From: Chrysomallon squamiferum
Taxonomy: Eukaryota; Mollusca; Gastropoda; Neomphalida; Peltospiridae
DNA: 64,000 nt
NCBI GenBank assembly: GCA_012295275.1
Contig: CM022665.1
Location: forward strand, 13,906,476 to 13,970,475
Reading direction: 5' to 3'
Part shown: one piece after another, positions 1 to 11,600 of the stretch
Numbering within the stretch: the stretch's first letter is position 1
Layout: the number at the start of each line of letters is the position of its first letter
Program-made: the position numbers and the translations under genes
Notes under the pieces: model-generated
What the model was told of the DNA's origin: nothing
Seen by the model: only the letters and a program-made list of their open reading frames with translations
Database searches by the model: none

Positions 1-256
1 TCTCTTTTGTGTTAAATTTAAAATAAGGTATTAATTTTTGAATAAATGTATCATTTAAAATAGTTTACAGAAAAGAAATTATGAAATATTATTGATGACA
101 AGACAGCTGTATGTTGAATTTTTTTATCTGAAAATAGAATGTTTATTTGTCGATTGATAATTCTGTACTATTATTGTATTTTCTTTTTGAAATTAAATGA
201 CTTAATTCTGTTTGTGTTTTTTTTTTTTTTTTGTTTTTTTTAAATTGTTTTTTTAG

Positions 257-446
257 GTTAATTGCAAATGGCATCAACTGGGGAAGAGTTCTGACATTGC
301 TTTGTTTTGGCTATAGAATAGCTGTCAGTGTTCTGCAGTCTGGAGCAAGCAGATTTGCAACTTTCATGAAAAAGATTGTTTCATATGTTGTGACTTTCAT
401 TGTAAAAGAGAAAATAGCAAAATGGATAGCTGAAAATGGTGGATGG
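257..446 (+). CDS. BAK1: BAK-like gene, penultimate coding exon (BH1-BH2)
   Basis: Acceptor TTTTTTAG ends at 256 and donor GTAAGA begins at 447. The first base completes a codon started upstream; the exon ends in phase 0 after the BH2 Trp (GGW). It encodes the BH1 core NWGRV, helices alpha5-alpha6 and BH2. Confidence 0.88.
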
Positions 447-970
447 GTAAGAATTTAAAAAACAAAATTGAAATTACTGATTTCATATAAAAAAATCTTC
501 TAGCAAATCCCATTAAAAATATTTACAGAATAAAAACTATTAATATATTCATAAATTTCATACTAGAATATTGTGATCAAGTTGACATTTTCTGTCTATT
601 GTTAGTGGTTTATAGATATTTCTTTAATGTTACTGTCTTTTATAATTTTTAATATATATTTGTTTATATTCATTTGAAATTACAAAGCAGTGCAAGAATT
701 ATTACATATAATTTTTTATGTTATATGTTCTGGTTTTATTGTTTCATTACTACAAATGAAAACAAGCTGACCTGTTTCAATCAGATCTCAAAATTAATGG
801 GTGCAAGTAAATCAAATATTTCTGTTTGCATCTGAAATTATTTTCTTATTCTCTTTCAGGGAGCTGCTCTTTCCTTTGTTCCCTCCATGAGTACAAAAAC
901 ATGGTTTGCATTGATCAGCATGGCTGCTGTCTCTGTGGTAGCTGTTATTTACTTCCATAAATACAATTAG
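257..970 (+). CDS. BAK1: BAK-like BCL-2 family apoptosis effector, 3' part (last two coding exons)
   Basis: Two exons, 257-446 and 860-970 (stop TAG 968-970), join in frame. BAK-family proteins permeabilise the mitochondrial outer membrane to release cytochrome c. The first exon carries the BH1 motif (NGINWGRVLTLLCFGYR), an amphipathic stretch and the BH2-type WIAENGGW. The last exon encodes a hydrophobic tail (FALISMAAVSVVAVIYF) ending HKYN, the expected C-terminal membrane anchor. The INWGRV..L.GFGYR pattern is closer to BAK than to BAX (FNWGRVVALFYFAS) or BOK (TWGKVVSLY), judged from memory. The N-terminus, BH4 and BH3 lie left of the window. ACC follows on the same strand, apparently with its own promoter. 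Confidence 0.88.
860..970 (+). CDS. BAK1: BAK-like gene, last coding exon (membrane anchor)
   Basis: Acceptor CTCTTTCAG ends at 859 and the stop TAG is at 968-970. It encodes 36 residues including a hydrophobic segment of about 17 residues flanked by Lys and His, a tail anchor typical of outer-membrane BCL-2 effectors. Confidence 0.88.
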   Translation, partial: GAALSFVPSMSTKTWFALISMAAVSVVAVIYFHKYN

Positions 971-3300
971 TTCAAATTAGACTTAGTGGATGAGTGTCTG
1001 AATGATAGAGGTTTTAGTTTGGAAAGATTCTCTAAGATATGTTGACACATAATTCACTCTGAAGAAATTTCCAAAATTTCCAAAACCAGCAATGTTTGAA
1101 GATTGATATAATATTCTGTAACCATATCGGTGGTCCTTTCTAATCAAGATCAGATTTTAATATTTAATTATTTAGATTTGTTATCAACATTTAATTATTT
1201 AGATTTGTTATCAACATTTAATCATTTAGATTTGTTATTAACATTTAATTATTTGGATTTGTTATTAACATTTAATTATTTGGATTTATTATTAATATTT
1301 AATTATTAAGGATTGATGCCAATATTTAACTTTGCATACATGTACATGACATTTTATTACCAGAATTCAAAGTAAATTATGAATTGTTTTAATCTCTGCC
1401 ATATTTTCATAATGTCCCTACGAATTATTTATGTTACATCATGAGTGGATACCAGAGTACTAATGGTTAACAGTATTACAGCAATGTTTGCATTAGGGTT
1501 TAGTGTTTTTCAATCCAAATACTCTTAAGAGTTTATTTCTGAAATATTTTTATATTTAATGGTTTTTGGGCTCTTTTTTTTGTTTTTTAAATATATGCAT
1601 ATAAACTTATTTTTGAAAATGGATAAAATTTGCCAGATAAATATTAATGTTTTAAAAAGAAGTATTTGAAAGTTACAATGTTTATCTAGAATAAATTGTA
1701 TTTATAGGCTTTTTTATGTAAACAACTTGGTTTCTTCAGAACTCGTAGGATTCAAAATTACTTAAACTTTAATATTTTAATTTTTAACATGTTTATATAT
1801 ATTTCTGTTACATACTTTAAATGTAGAGCATTAATGATCTGTGACTGCCAAAACCAACTGACACTGGCTTGACTAGATGAATATTTTCATTAAGACAAAA
1901 TTATATAACAAGTTGAAAACCGATATTCTGTAGTTCTGATAGGAACATAAGTATATTGCAACTTGCTTTTTAAGAGAAAAGATACCTTATTTTTTTTCAA
2001 AATAAAAAATATGTGTGTGTGTACAGTTTTAAAAGTTTGTGTTTTTTATAAATATACAGAAATAAATGTGCAAGTTATTTTATAAAATACTAGATTTATT
2101 ATATCAGTACTCATTTCCATGTACTGTAAACAGTTGCTATTTTGGATATTTTTTATATTAAATATTGTAATAAATTTTCTTTGTTTAGAAAAAGAAAAAC
2201 TAAGGAACGTTTGTCACCATTTTCTCTCTCTTGTTGTAGCTTGTATTGCATCTTAAATGTGTTTAAGATAAGAATTTATATTTTCTTGCAGTTCAGAGTT
2301 TGTTCTAATCTTGATATTCAAACTGTCTGAGCATGTTAATTTATATCTGAATGAAATTTCATAATAACATTGTCATTATTATATATTTTTATAACTACAA
2401 AGTTAACAATCATCATGAACAGAAACCTTTTTGCAAATATTTGGGCTGAATGAATTTGTTATGACATAAAATTACCATTTCAGGTAACTGTTTGCATAGT
2501 TGTTTTAGTAACCGTTTTTAGCTGTGGCTTTTTCATTATTTTTTCCTTTTTGCACAAGTTGAGTTATTTTTATGTCATAATGTATGTGGTTTTTGCCAGC
2601 ATGATTTAAACAATTACTTGTTTGTAATAGATGAAATGAATTATATTCAGTTTTTAGTTTATTTGTGGGTTTCAGGGTTTGTTCTTTGCTAACCATAAGT
2701 TGAATGTGACAATGTATCAGGTTTTTGATGGCATGATTTCGGCATCATTATTGGTTTCTAATAGACCAAACTAATATTAGTTAAATGAAATTTTACCATA
2801 TAGAAGGAATACAAGTTTAATGCTACTGCAAACTAGTTTGAACATTTTTGGGACGTCACAAATACTTGGGTGGGGTTTTATTGTATTTTTTAATGATAAA
2901 ATGGGAAGAAACTGACGTCTTTGGCAGCTATAGACATATGCACTACCTGCAAGTTCTTCCATTAAAGATTCTAAACAATTGATAAAATGACAGTGATAAT
3001 TACATTTTTGCGTTAAATAAATATGGGTTGTGTGCTGTCAGTAATCCATGGGCCAACATTATCCATCTGTGTGCAAACTGAAAAGCACTGAACACCTTGG
3101 TACAGGAAGTAGCTCTTTAGATATCTGTACAGGTACTCATTCTCCTACAGATTATACCTCAGACCAGAGTTTTATCCATTCAGATGTAGCTTTTAAAAAA
3201 ACCCAGTCATATCTATAATAATACTTAGAGGAATAAATTGAAACATCTAAGAAGTTAAAAGTATTAATTCTTTTGTTTTTGCCTCTAGGGAAATGATAAA
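971..3300 (+). other. BAK-like 3' UTR and downstream AT-rich sequence
   Basis: No coding signal after the stop. AATAAA hexamers at about 2001 and 2169 are candidate polyadenylation signals, but the true 3' end cannot be fixed from sequence alone. The stretch includes the 27-bp tandem array listed separately. Confidence 0.45.
1162..1323 (+). repeat. 27-bp tandem array, six units
   Basis: Units start at 1162, 1189, 1216, 1243, 1270 and 1297, each beginning ATTTAATTATTTAGATTTG or close to it. Units 1-3 are nearly identical and divergence grows toward the right end, where the last unit is most degraded. The array lies about 190 bases past the BAK-like stop and so is probably transcribed in its 3' UTR. 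Confidence 0.85.
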
Positions 3301-5560
3301 TGTAAACTGATCTAAGCTCTTTTTTTTTATGGTGGTTCTTTTTTATTACTTGTATTCAGTTGTACGTTTTAAAAAAAATTATATTTATAAATGTATCCAG
3401 TTTTTTCACCTTAATCATAATTTTAATAGATATACAGGAAAGCCATTAAAATGGCTTATTTATAAATGAGTATATAAGTATTATTAGCAAATATGGTTTA
3501 TTGGTTTGTTTTTATAAAGAGTGAAATGGATTTCTTGTATTTTTATTTCATTTTACTATTTTATTTTTATAAATATACATTGTTAAAATAAAAGAAAAAG
3601 AAAGAAAGACGAGTTCCATTTCTAATAAAAAAAAAATGTATCCGTATTTTTAAAATTATATAAATAATACTAAATGCTTATGCATTTGTAATGTACACTT
3701 TATATATTTTTCTTTTTTATATTTAGTTATAGAAAATGGTTTTGGAACATACGTATTATGTTAATACATACCATTAGAACCAAATAAAATAAGCAAGCAT
3801 GATTATGACAAACAAACTTTCATTTAATTTTGGGAATATTGACAAAGGACAGCTGAAAATTATTTCTGTTAGTTCAGAAATTACTTTATTTGGCTTATCT
3901 ATACTATCCATTCCATTCCTATCACTGTTCAACAATAGTTTGTGTAGTGTACAATTCTGCTTGCATTAGTATATAATTTTATAATACATAATGTAGATTT
4001 GTGCATCCTAGTTATAATATGGAATAGTCAAATACCACAAATGGATTTCATCATAATTAAGAATCTGACATAATGCTGTACATCACCAACTCCTTTTTTT
4101 TCGGTAAGCTCAAAACATTTTGTCCTGCTTCATTTATGACAGGTCTTGCTGTGTTGAGCTTACATCTTTTAACTGTCTCTTCATCAATATAGTTCATGTT
4201 GCTTTATTATTAATATCCTTGATGGTGGTGCATTCTGGATGTTTTACTGTTACATGAGACATCACCAAAGTTTCTTGAATGAATTCCTGTGTTCTTGTTG
4301 ATACTGCTGCATTAAATGTTTTCCATTCCATTATTCACTGGATTTCTAAATTTTGGCAGTCTTGCAGCTAATTGTTGCTTAATTACATTCTAAATGAAAT
4401 AATCCACTCTTAATTTCTCATCGCTGTTTATTATTTACTGCTTATCTGTATATTTATTATTTTTGTTTTCTGAACTACCATCCATGTCACTTTTTCTTCT
4501 TTTTTGTTGAGAGAGGATTACATTTTGCACATATTTTATCAGGGTAACAGTTAACAGTAGGTCAACATTTCAGTTTATATTTACAATGAAATTCTTGTGC
4601 TAATACATTGTCATTTAATAGATCCCTCTATATTCATGACTGAAACATTTCCTGATTTAAATTTATTACATTTTTAAAATTATACTTCATGATTTGTATT
4701 AGGTTCACTTCACAAAAATAAATAAAATAAAATCATGCAGAAACTGACAAAATAGTGTTCCATGCTTCAACTTGGTAAATGAATTCTGAATGCATATATA
4801 TGATGGTGCACAGAATTTTAGTAAAAGATTTATTTTTGATTATTTTTCTCTAAATCTTTTGTTATTTACCAAGTGAGATTATTTAATAAGTGTCTCTAAC
4901 AAAGTAAAACATGTTGCAGGTTAATTTTATGCAGGGAAGTGATGAGATAACTATTTACTTAGCAATTATTTATTAAACAATGAGATCTCTTTTTTTTTTT
5001 TTTTTTTTTTTTATGGGAGACATAGTTATGCTGTGCATAATTATATTAATGGTGTTAGTGTGAATATTGCTCAATGGTGTTGCATTACATTTTACAGTTC
5101 TTGATAAACCAAGACAATTATTTAAAACACATCATATAGATGAAGGAGGCATCTCATAATAACTATTATTTCAAAAAAATGTATTAATGTATTATGCAAT
5201 TTCACCACTGGCATTTGTTTTAATAACCAGAATTTAAAGAAAAATTTGTGTGAATAAATCATTCTTATGTTTTTGTCTTGTTTTTTTTATATATATATAT
5301 ATATATATACACACACATATGCTATTCCTTACATTTTATGTGCTGGTTTGTTTCTCTTTCAAAGCTATTAAAATGATGAAATAATAATTTTAAAAAGTTA
5401 TTCGGTTTGTTAACAGCATTTTAGGTTAAAAAAAAAAATCTGTTTCAAAGTCGCAATATTTTCTCTTATTTGGTAAAGAAATGATTTTTAATCTAAATAG
5501 CTTTCTGTAGGTATTTCTTCTCTACCCCGTTTATTTGTGTTAATTGGATTCGGGATGGAA
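3301..5560. other. Intergenic AT-rich stretch, no gene seen
   Basis: No ORF with recognisable homology on either strand. It holds an A/G-rich run near 3590-3610, a poly(T) tract at 4989-5012 and a (TA)n(CA)n microsatellite at about 5287-5317. Confidence 0.5.
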
Positions 5561-5622
5561 GGGATTTAACATAAAGAGTGTCAAATGACAAACCTGTTTT
5601 TCTTACTATGCATTGCACAGAA

Positions 5623-5760
5623 CATCGCGTGATTCGGTATGGTATGGAGAACTCTTTTTACGTGCCCACGTCCAATTCAAGGTTCGGGCACCATCGCGTG
5701 ATTCAATGCTCCACGTGGCTTATTTCCCTTTTATAAACAAAATCACGTGATGGGGTGATG
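5623..5760 (+). promoter_or_regulatory. E-box / SRE-like cluster upstream of ACC
   Basis: Seen in sequence: CACGTG at 5712-5717, TCACGTGA at 5743-5750, a TATAAA at 5732-5737 between them, CCAAT at 5672-5676, a palindrome-like ACGTGCCCACGT at 5660-5671, and an exact 13-bp direct repeat (CATCGCGTGATTC) at 5623-5635 and 5692-5704. On the minus strand 5759-5750 reads ATCACCCCAT, one base from the classic sterol response element ATCACCCCAC, and it touches the TCACGTGA box. SREBP, USF and ChREBP/MLX bind such sites, and vertebrate ACC genes are known targets. That this cluster controls ACC is inference; the transcription start is unknown. Confidence 0.45.
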
Positions 5761-6156
5761 CGATTTTTTAAAAGTCTCACGCCACAACAGAAATTATAAT
5801 TTCATACTATAAATAATTTTCGTTTGATATTTATGATTTTCATTTAGCCAAAAATAATTGGATATTGATATATTAATAACTACTCTTATAAAATACAAAT
5901 CATTGCTTATTTATTCCGTTTTGGTAATAAATGCAATAAACATTAATATACCGTAAATACTGAACTAAAGCATCAGAAAAAAAAAAAAAATAATAATAAA
6001 TAAATGAATAAAAGATCCTTTAACCACGGTAGGATTGTGTGTGGGGGGGTAAATTTGACAAAACTGGTGTATGTTTATGAACTATCAGTAGCCAAAGTTC
6101 ATCCGGTTATCGATAGGTGAGTAGAATTACTATTAAGAAACGTATTGTTAAACTAT

Positions 6157-6420
6157 CCTGCCAAATTCGGTAGCTCTGCGTCAAAGAAATAGTAGCTACA
6201 TTTCACATTTTCATAACAAGCAATCCTTTAATTGGTGTGAAAAGTATAACCCTCAGCGATAGCTTTTCGTCAGATATTACAAGCCATTTTTCACATGGTA
6301 TCCCCTCTTTCAGTCTTTATAAGTTTATTCCAGTGAATGAAGTGAGCAGTATTAGCTTAAAAACACTTTCTCACCGTAGTGGTAATTCTGCCAAATTTGG
6401 TAGCTACGCGTCAAATAAAT
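6157..6420 (+). repeat. 34-bp imperfect direct repeat, copies 230 bp apart
   Basis: 6157-6190 and 6387-6420 share CTGCCAAATT(C/T)GGTAGCT followed by (A/C)(C/T)GCGTCAAA(G/T)AAAT-like sequence with few differences. Both copies contain CpGs, unlike the surrounding DNA. They lie between the E-box cluster and the putative first exon. Confidence 0.7.
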
Positions 6421-6689
6421 ATCAGTAGTCACAAGCAGAAAATAATATTATTAAAAAAACAGTTACAACAAAACAAACTTTTATATTCAATATTGCATAT
6501 CCTTACTCATTAGATTTTATATTATCCACAATAAGCAACAATGTTACGTGTGAATGTATTTATAACAGTACTGAGTGAAATGAGTAATCTTCATGTTAGC
6601 TTTATTCATAGAAAGATAAAATCAATATAAAATAAAACTGACAGTTAAAAAAAAAAATAGATAGTTTATAACGAAAAATACGGTAAATA

Positions 6690-6913
6690 AAGTTAACGGA
6701 CCCGTGGCAGTGACCGCCAACTTGCCTGATTTTATTTTTTTTAATGTCAGACGGGGTGTCATTAATCGTTTCCGGTTTAAAGCAGTACCGATTCATAACA
6801 CCAAATGTGACCGAAGGCGATGTAGTGTTGTCAACGAAAACGGTTCCAGAATGTATCCCAAAACATGGATGTGACATTTTGTGTGGTGTTAGGTTTAGAA
6901 CTGTCAGTAAATG
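6690..6913 (+). promoter_or_regulatory. CpG-enriched probable 5' UTR exon of ACC
   Basis: About a dozen CpGs fall between 6690 and 6860 in an otherwise CpG-poor window, and a strong donor (ATG|GTAAGAG) follows at 6914. No ORF with homology crosses it. The next acceptor in this direction is the ACC coding exon at 8280. If spliced to it, an upstream ATG at 6911-6913 would open a 24-codon reading frame overlapping the ACC start. The upstream exon boundary is unknown. Confidence 0.4.
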
Positions 6914-8279
6914 GTAAGAGCTAATAATGGTTTCTGTAATTCGAAAAAGTGTTAAATTTGATTTTTTGCTCAAGTAAATGTATAGTTGGTAATACAATGA
7001 ATATAATTTATTTCATCAGATTTCATAATTAAGTTACAAGTAATTTAAGCAGCCTAATATTAGTTTTCACTGAGTACACTATAAATAAATACCTGTTGTT
7101 ATATGCAATCAACTGACGATATTACTCGATGTATTGCTGTGTGTTACAGGACATGACCTATGCCTATGTTAGTATAGGTTTTTTTTTTTTTTTTTAAATT
7201 ATTATTATTATTATTTTTTTTTTTTTATAGTCTTCAACCAGAATATATGAATCTTGATTATCTAATTATCTTCCTTAATCACTTTTGATGATCTCCGGTT
7301 GTTGTGAGCCTATTAGGACTATATTGTTTATTTGTTTCTACAAATGCAACAATTAACAGTAGAATCTAAGAAATTAAGAATCATAGAATGTGATATGATG
7401 TCTACTAAGTAACAACTGCTTGACATGGGCTGTTTCTAAGTGGTGTATCTTCTGACATAAGCTATTGGTTACAGAGGACATGTATTAAATTACATTTCAA
7501 ATTATGTGTTTACAATCAAACCATGATGCAAGTTTCTCAGAAATATATAACAGAAAATCAGTTGGTTATTAAGTGATTAAAACTTGTTAATGTCCCATGA
7601 GGTTTCAATCATAATCAAGGACATATATTAATTACCTATGGCATATTAGTTTGTTAAAGAAATAGAAAGTAAAAAGGTTAAAATACACATCAGCTAAGCT
7701 AAAGAGAGGCAAATACTAGGATCCAAACTGAGAATCTGTCAGTTTTATAACTGATGGATTAAGTACAGCTGTTGATAGGAAAGAGATAACATTTTTATCA
7801 ACTGCATTGTCATTTCTTAATTTACATTATATGGTAATGTAATGTGTACTAAATGTCACTGCTTATCTGTAAACATTGCTAAATTTGATAACACCAGATA
7901 CAAGTGTCACCATCAGTTTATTTGACAAACTACTGTTGATCTATTTCACATTGTTTTAATACAGTGATATTGAAATTATAATTAATTTTGAAGGTAATGT
8001 TTTTAATGTAAAAGTAACAAAAGGTAAAACAAATTAATAAAATAAAAATTATAATAATTGCTATTGTATACTTATTGATTTAAACAAAAAATTAAAATTA
8101 AAGTACTGCAAAAATGTTTAAATCTAATTGAACAAAATATTTAATATATGTAATAAATAATTTAAGCATTCTTTAAGACATGCTTATTTATCATTTATTA
8201 ATTTAATTTTCAATTAAAAAATACTTATTATTATTTTTGACTCAATATTTAATAAAATATTTATGTTCTTATTAATCAG
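6914..8279 (+). other. Probable 5' UTR intron of ACC
   Basis: AT-rich, with poly(T) tracts near 7181-7196 and 7215-7227. It ends in an acceptor TCTTATTAATCAG at 8279; a second possible acceptor (GACCTCAG) ends at 8308. Nothing coding is seen. Confidence 0.35.
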
Positions 8280-8654
8280 AATCAAAATAGGTGGAATTGT
8301 GACCTCAGTATTAAATTACTTTATGGCGGACCAGAGGTCAACACATGCTAAAGTAGCATTTAGAGTTGAATCTAATGAGGATCTTGAGGACAGTGCAGAC
8401 AATGAGAGCAAAATTGGAAAGTCACAGGATTCAGAATCTGAATCATCCAGTCCATCAACATCTGTTCCTCAAACAAGACGTAAACAATCAACTGAACCAT
8501 CATATAATAGCCGACGTAGTCGATCACTTGAGGAATGTTGCCGCCGTAGAGGTTTTTCAGAGGGGGATAATGGAATATCTCCTGCTGCTAGTTTTGACAA
8601 ATCAACATTTCAGTGTTTTTCTAACCAACAAACAGAGCAGAAGCCGCAGATACG
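8280..8654 (+). CDS. ACACA: ACC exon 1: regulatory N-terminus
   Basis: Coding starts at ATG 8323 and the donor ACG|GTAAGA follows 8654; the exon ends in phase 2. Residues 1-111 are low-complexity: an acidic stretch ([14 protein letters not shown]), Ser-rich [11 protein letters not shown] and a basic run ([16 protein letters not shown]) with basophilic-kinase-like Ser sites. The exon ends EQKPQI(R), which forms the left half of the AMPK motif when joined to exon 3. The N-terminus is not conserved with vertebrates except at this edge. Confidence 0.85.
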
Positions 8655-11600
8655 GTAAGAAATATTAAAACATTTTCTTTGTTTATTTTCATGGTGTACA
8701 GATGACTTTGTTACAAATTGTATTGACAAAAAAAAAGATTAAAAAATCTTGAAGATAAATCAACTGAGTTATTGAAATGTATTCTTTAAATGGTAATTAT
8801 GATAATTTGATATCTTTGTCTAAATGATATGCTGTTGTGGAAAATGTGCTTGAATTACTTTCAGACACATTCATGCACAATATGACAGATTTTTCTTTGT
8901 GTATTTACTTTATGAACATATGATTTGTCTACCACTACATCTCAGAATTTCTGATATTCAGATTCCTGAAATTTTTCTGCCCATTTTGTAATTGTTGGAA
9001 GTTGACATATTTTAAGCTGGTTACTTTACCATACCAGCATTGTAATTAAATACATCTGCATTCTGATTTTTAAGTTGTTACTTGTATATAATAAATTTGA
9101 AATACTGTGAAAAAGAAAGTAAGAAGCAACTAATCCAACAAAAAGTACACAGCCTAGAATATTCATTCCCACATATCTCATTGGTAATTTCACCTTTATT
9201 TATCTGTGTCTGGTTTTAAACAAAATCTCCTGTACATCTTAATTAAAATTTATGTTATGTTTTATGCATTTATTTGCTTTGCATGATTACAGTTTGTGCA
9301 TGCAAGTTATCAATCATTCAGACTGTGAATTATGCAATGCTTACACATTTGTCACTATTTAAACATCAGAAACATAAATTTATACTGTGAGACCTTGATA
9401 GTTCAAATAGTATTTTACTTAATAAATCATTTGTAACTACAGATTTCTGATTTGTATTAAATAAAAATAAAAATCTTTTATGAAAATCAGTTAATTTAAT
9501 TGGAATTTGAAAAAATTTCAAATGTCTAACAATACTACAGTCACTTTAATTAATTTTATATTCAGGCTACTCTGTATTTTGCATACATATACCCAAAGAC
9601 AATATACTGCATACTATAGCTTTAATTATATACAAGTCACATAGTATTAGTGGGAACTTGCTGGATAGATCCTAGTGCAGGAGGCACATGTTTTATCACT
9701 TGGAACTATCTCACTATTTGGAGTCAGAATGCTGTATGTATTATATAAAAAGCAACAACAGTAAATTCTATTTGTGTAAAAATGTAAAACCATGTTTGGT
9801 TACCATATAGGTTGAAAATTGACAAGAAAAAATAGCAGCGAAGTCAGGGTCTTTTAAAGACTTTATCCATTATATGTGATGAAATGTTAACAAGGTTTAA
9901 TAAATAATAGGCGAAGTGAAAATGTTATATACTTAGACAATAGGTAGTAAAGCATTTATCTATATTAATCTTATTTTACAGCAAAGAAATTATAGTAACA
10001 ATGTATGACTTCATCATATATGACAATTACCTTTGTATTAATAAACAAAAAACTGGCATGTTTTATGTTTATATATCTAATTATTATGAGATATAAAATT
10101 TGTTAGAAACAACAGTTCTTAAGTACTACAATGCTTATCACTGTTTTGACACAGAGAGCTATACTTATTTAATACAAATATAAATAAAGGTTGTTATTTT
10201 GATCTTTAGAAAAATGTTTTAATGAAGGGAAACCTTGGAAATAAAAATAATAATAACATTGGTTGTGATAATAAATATGACCATAATACAACAAGCCACA
10301 GATATCTGATGGATTCAGATTAATAACTGATGCTAGTGAAATTTCAGAAGTAGTCTAAAATGGCTGAATGGAAAAAACTAATTAGTGTGGAGTTTTATTT
10401 TCTGAAATTTACATCAGTGACATATTGCAATTACAATAGCTTATTTTAAATAGTAACAGCTATTTTAAATGAGATACTCTGCATGGTAGTTGCCTTGTCT
10501 TAGATGTGGTTGCTTGCAGGATCAGTCCCCAGTATTTATAAAAGTTACGTTTTCTTTAATGATAATACCAAAGAAAAAAAAAAGAAGAAGAAGAAGAAAG
10601 TAGGAAAATCTACAAGGCATGTGAAAACATTCTTATAGACTCACAGAGGAAGAATGATATGCCTTAGTCCTGAACTTAAGCACTGGGCCACAGCCAACTC
10701 TTTTCCATTTCAAAGATTACATTATAACTGATTAATTATTGTATAATTACTTGCATTTAATCATAAATATAAAATTTAATTGTAATAAATGTAAAATTAA
10801 AACTATAATGAAATGAAATTCTCAGCCATTTTTTTTTTTTAATTATTCAAATCCACCTATTTTTTGTTCTTTCAGTCTTTTATACCATTCTTTGTTTAAA
10901 TGGTGGCAATTATTATAAATATTTAGTATTATTTCATTGTAAAGTAGTCAAAGATAATCTGAGATGGTGAGTGGTCAAGATTAAGCCTTCTTTTGGTAAA
11001 ATAATTGAGACAGCATTCTCATGAGAACAGCATACAATAAAATGACTTTTAAAAAAAAATATATATATATATTTTATTTTATTATTATTTATTTATTTAT
11101 AAGTTTGTACATATTTATTGCTTAAGCATTTTTAAGAACTTTGCATGATCTGGATGTCCTTTATTTTATTATTTTATTTATTTTTTATTTTGTTTTGGTA
11201 TTTGTGTGTGTGTGTGTGTGTTTCCAGATGTTCACTGTTGTGTATTAGTGATCAGAATTTATGATAAATTAATTTTTTAAAAACTGTATGAAAAAGCCTT
11301 TTCAATTTCAGAAGTCTTTACAGCCGTGAAAGACGGTAAGATTTGTAACCTTTGCATGGTTATTTGGGAAAATTAGTAACTACAACTATGTAGCTACATC
11401 TAAATTTCTGAGATAAATACTAATATGTTCATATAATTTTACAGTACAGTTTTTATTTATTTATAATTTTATTTATTTATTTAAAATTTTGTTTACTGAT
11501 TATTTTATTTATTTTAAACTGAAGTGACTGAAAATAAAATATATTGTTGTATTGAATAATCTGACCTTAGTTAAATTACAAGTATATGTGACCTGTTGCA

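Noticed and set aside
6602-6997. 131-codon minus-strand open frame over the CpG-rich region
   Set aside because: No recognisable homology; it opens because the region is less AT-rich. A 5' UTR or promoter explanation for the + strand gene fits better.
7680-7740. Possible tRNA B-box (minus-strand CAGTTTGGATCCTAG) suggesting a tRNA or SINE
   Set aside because: No matching A-box at the right distance and no cloverleaf; too weak to annotate.
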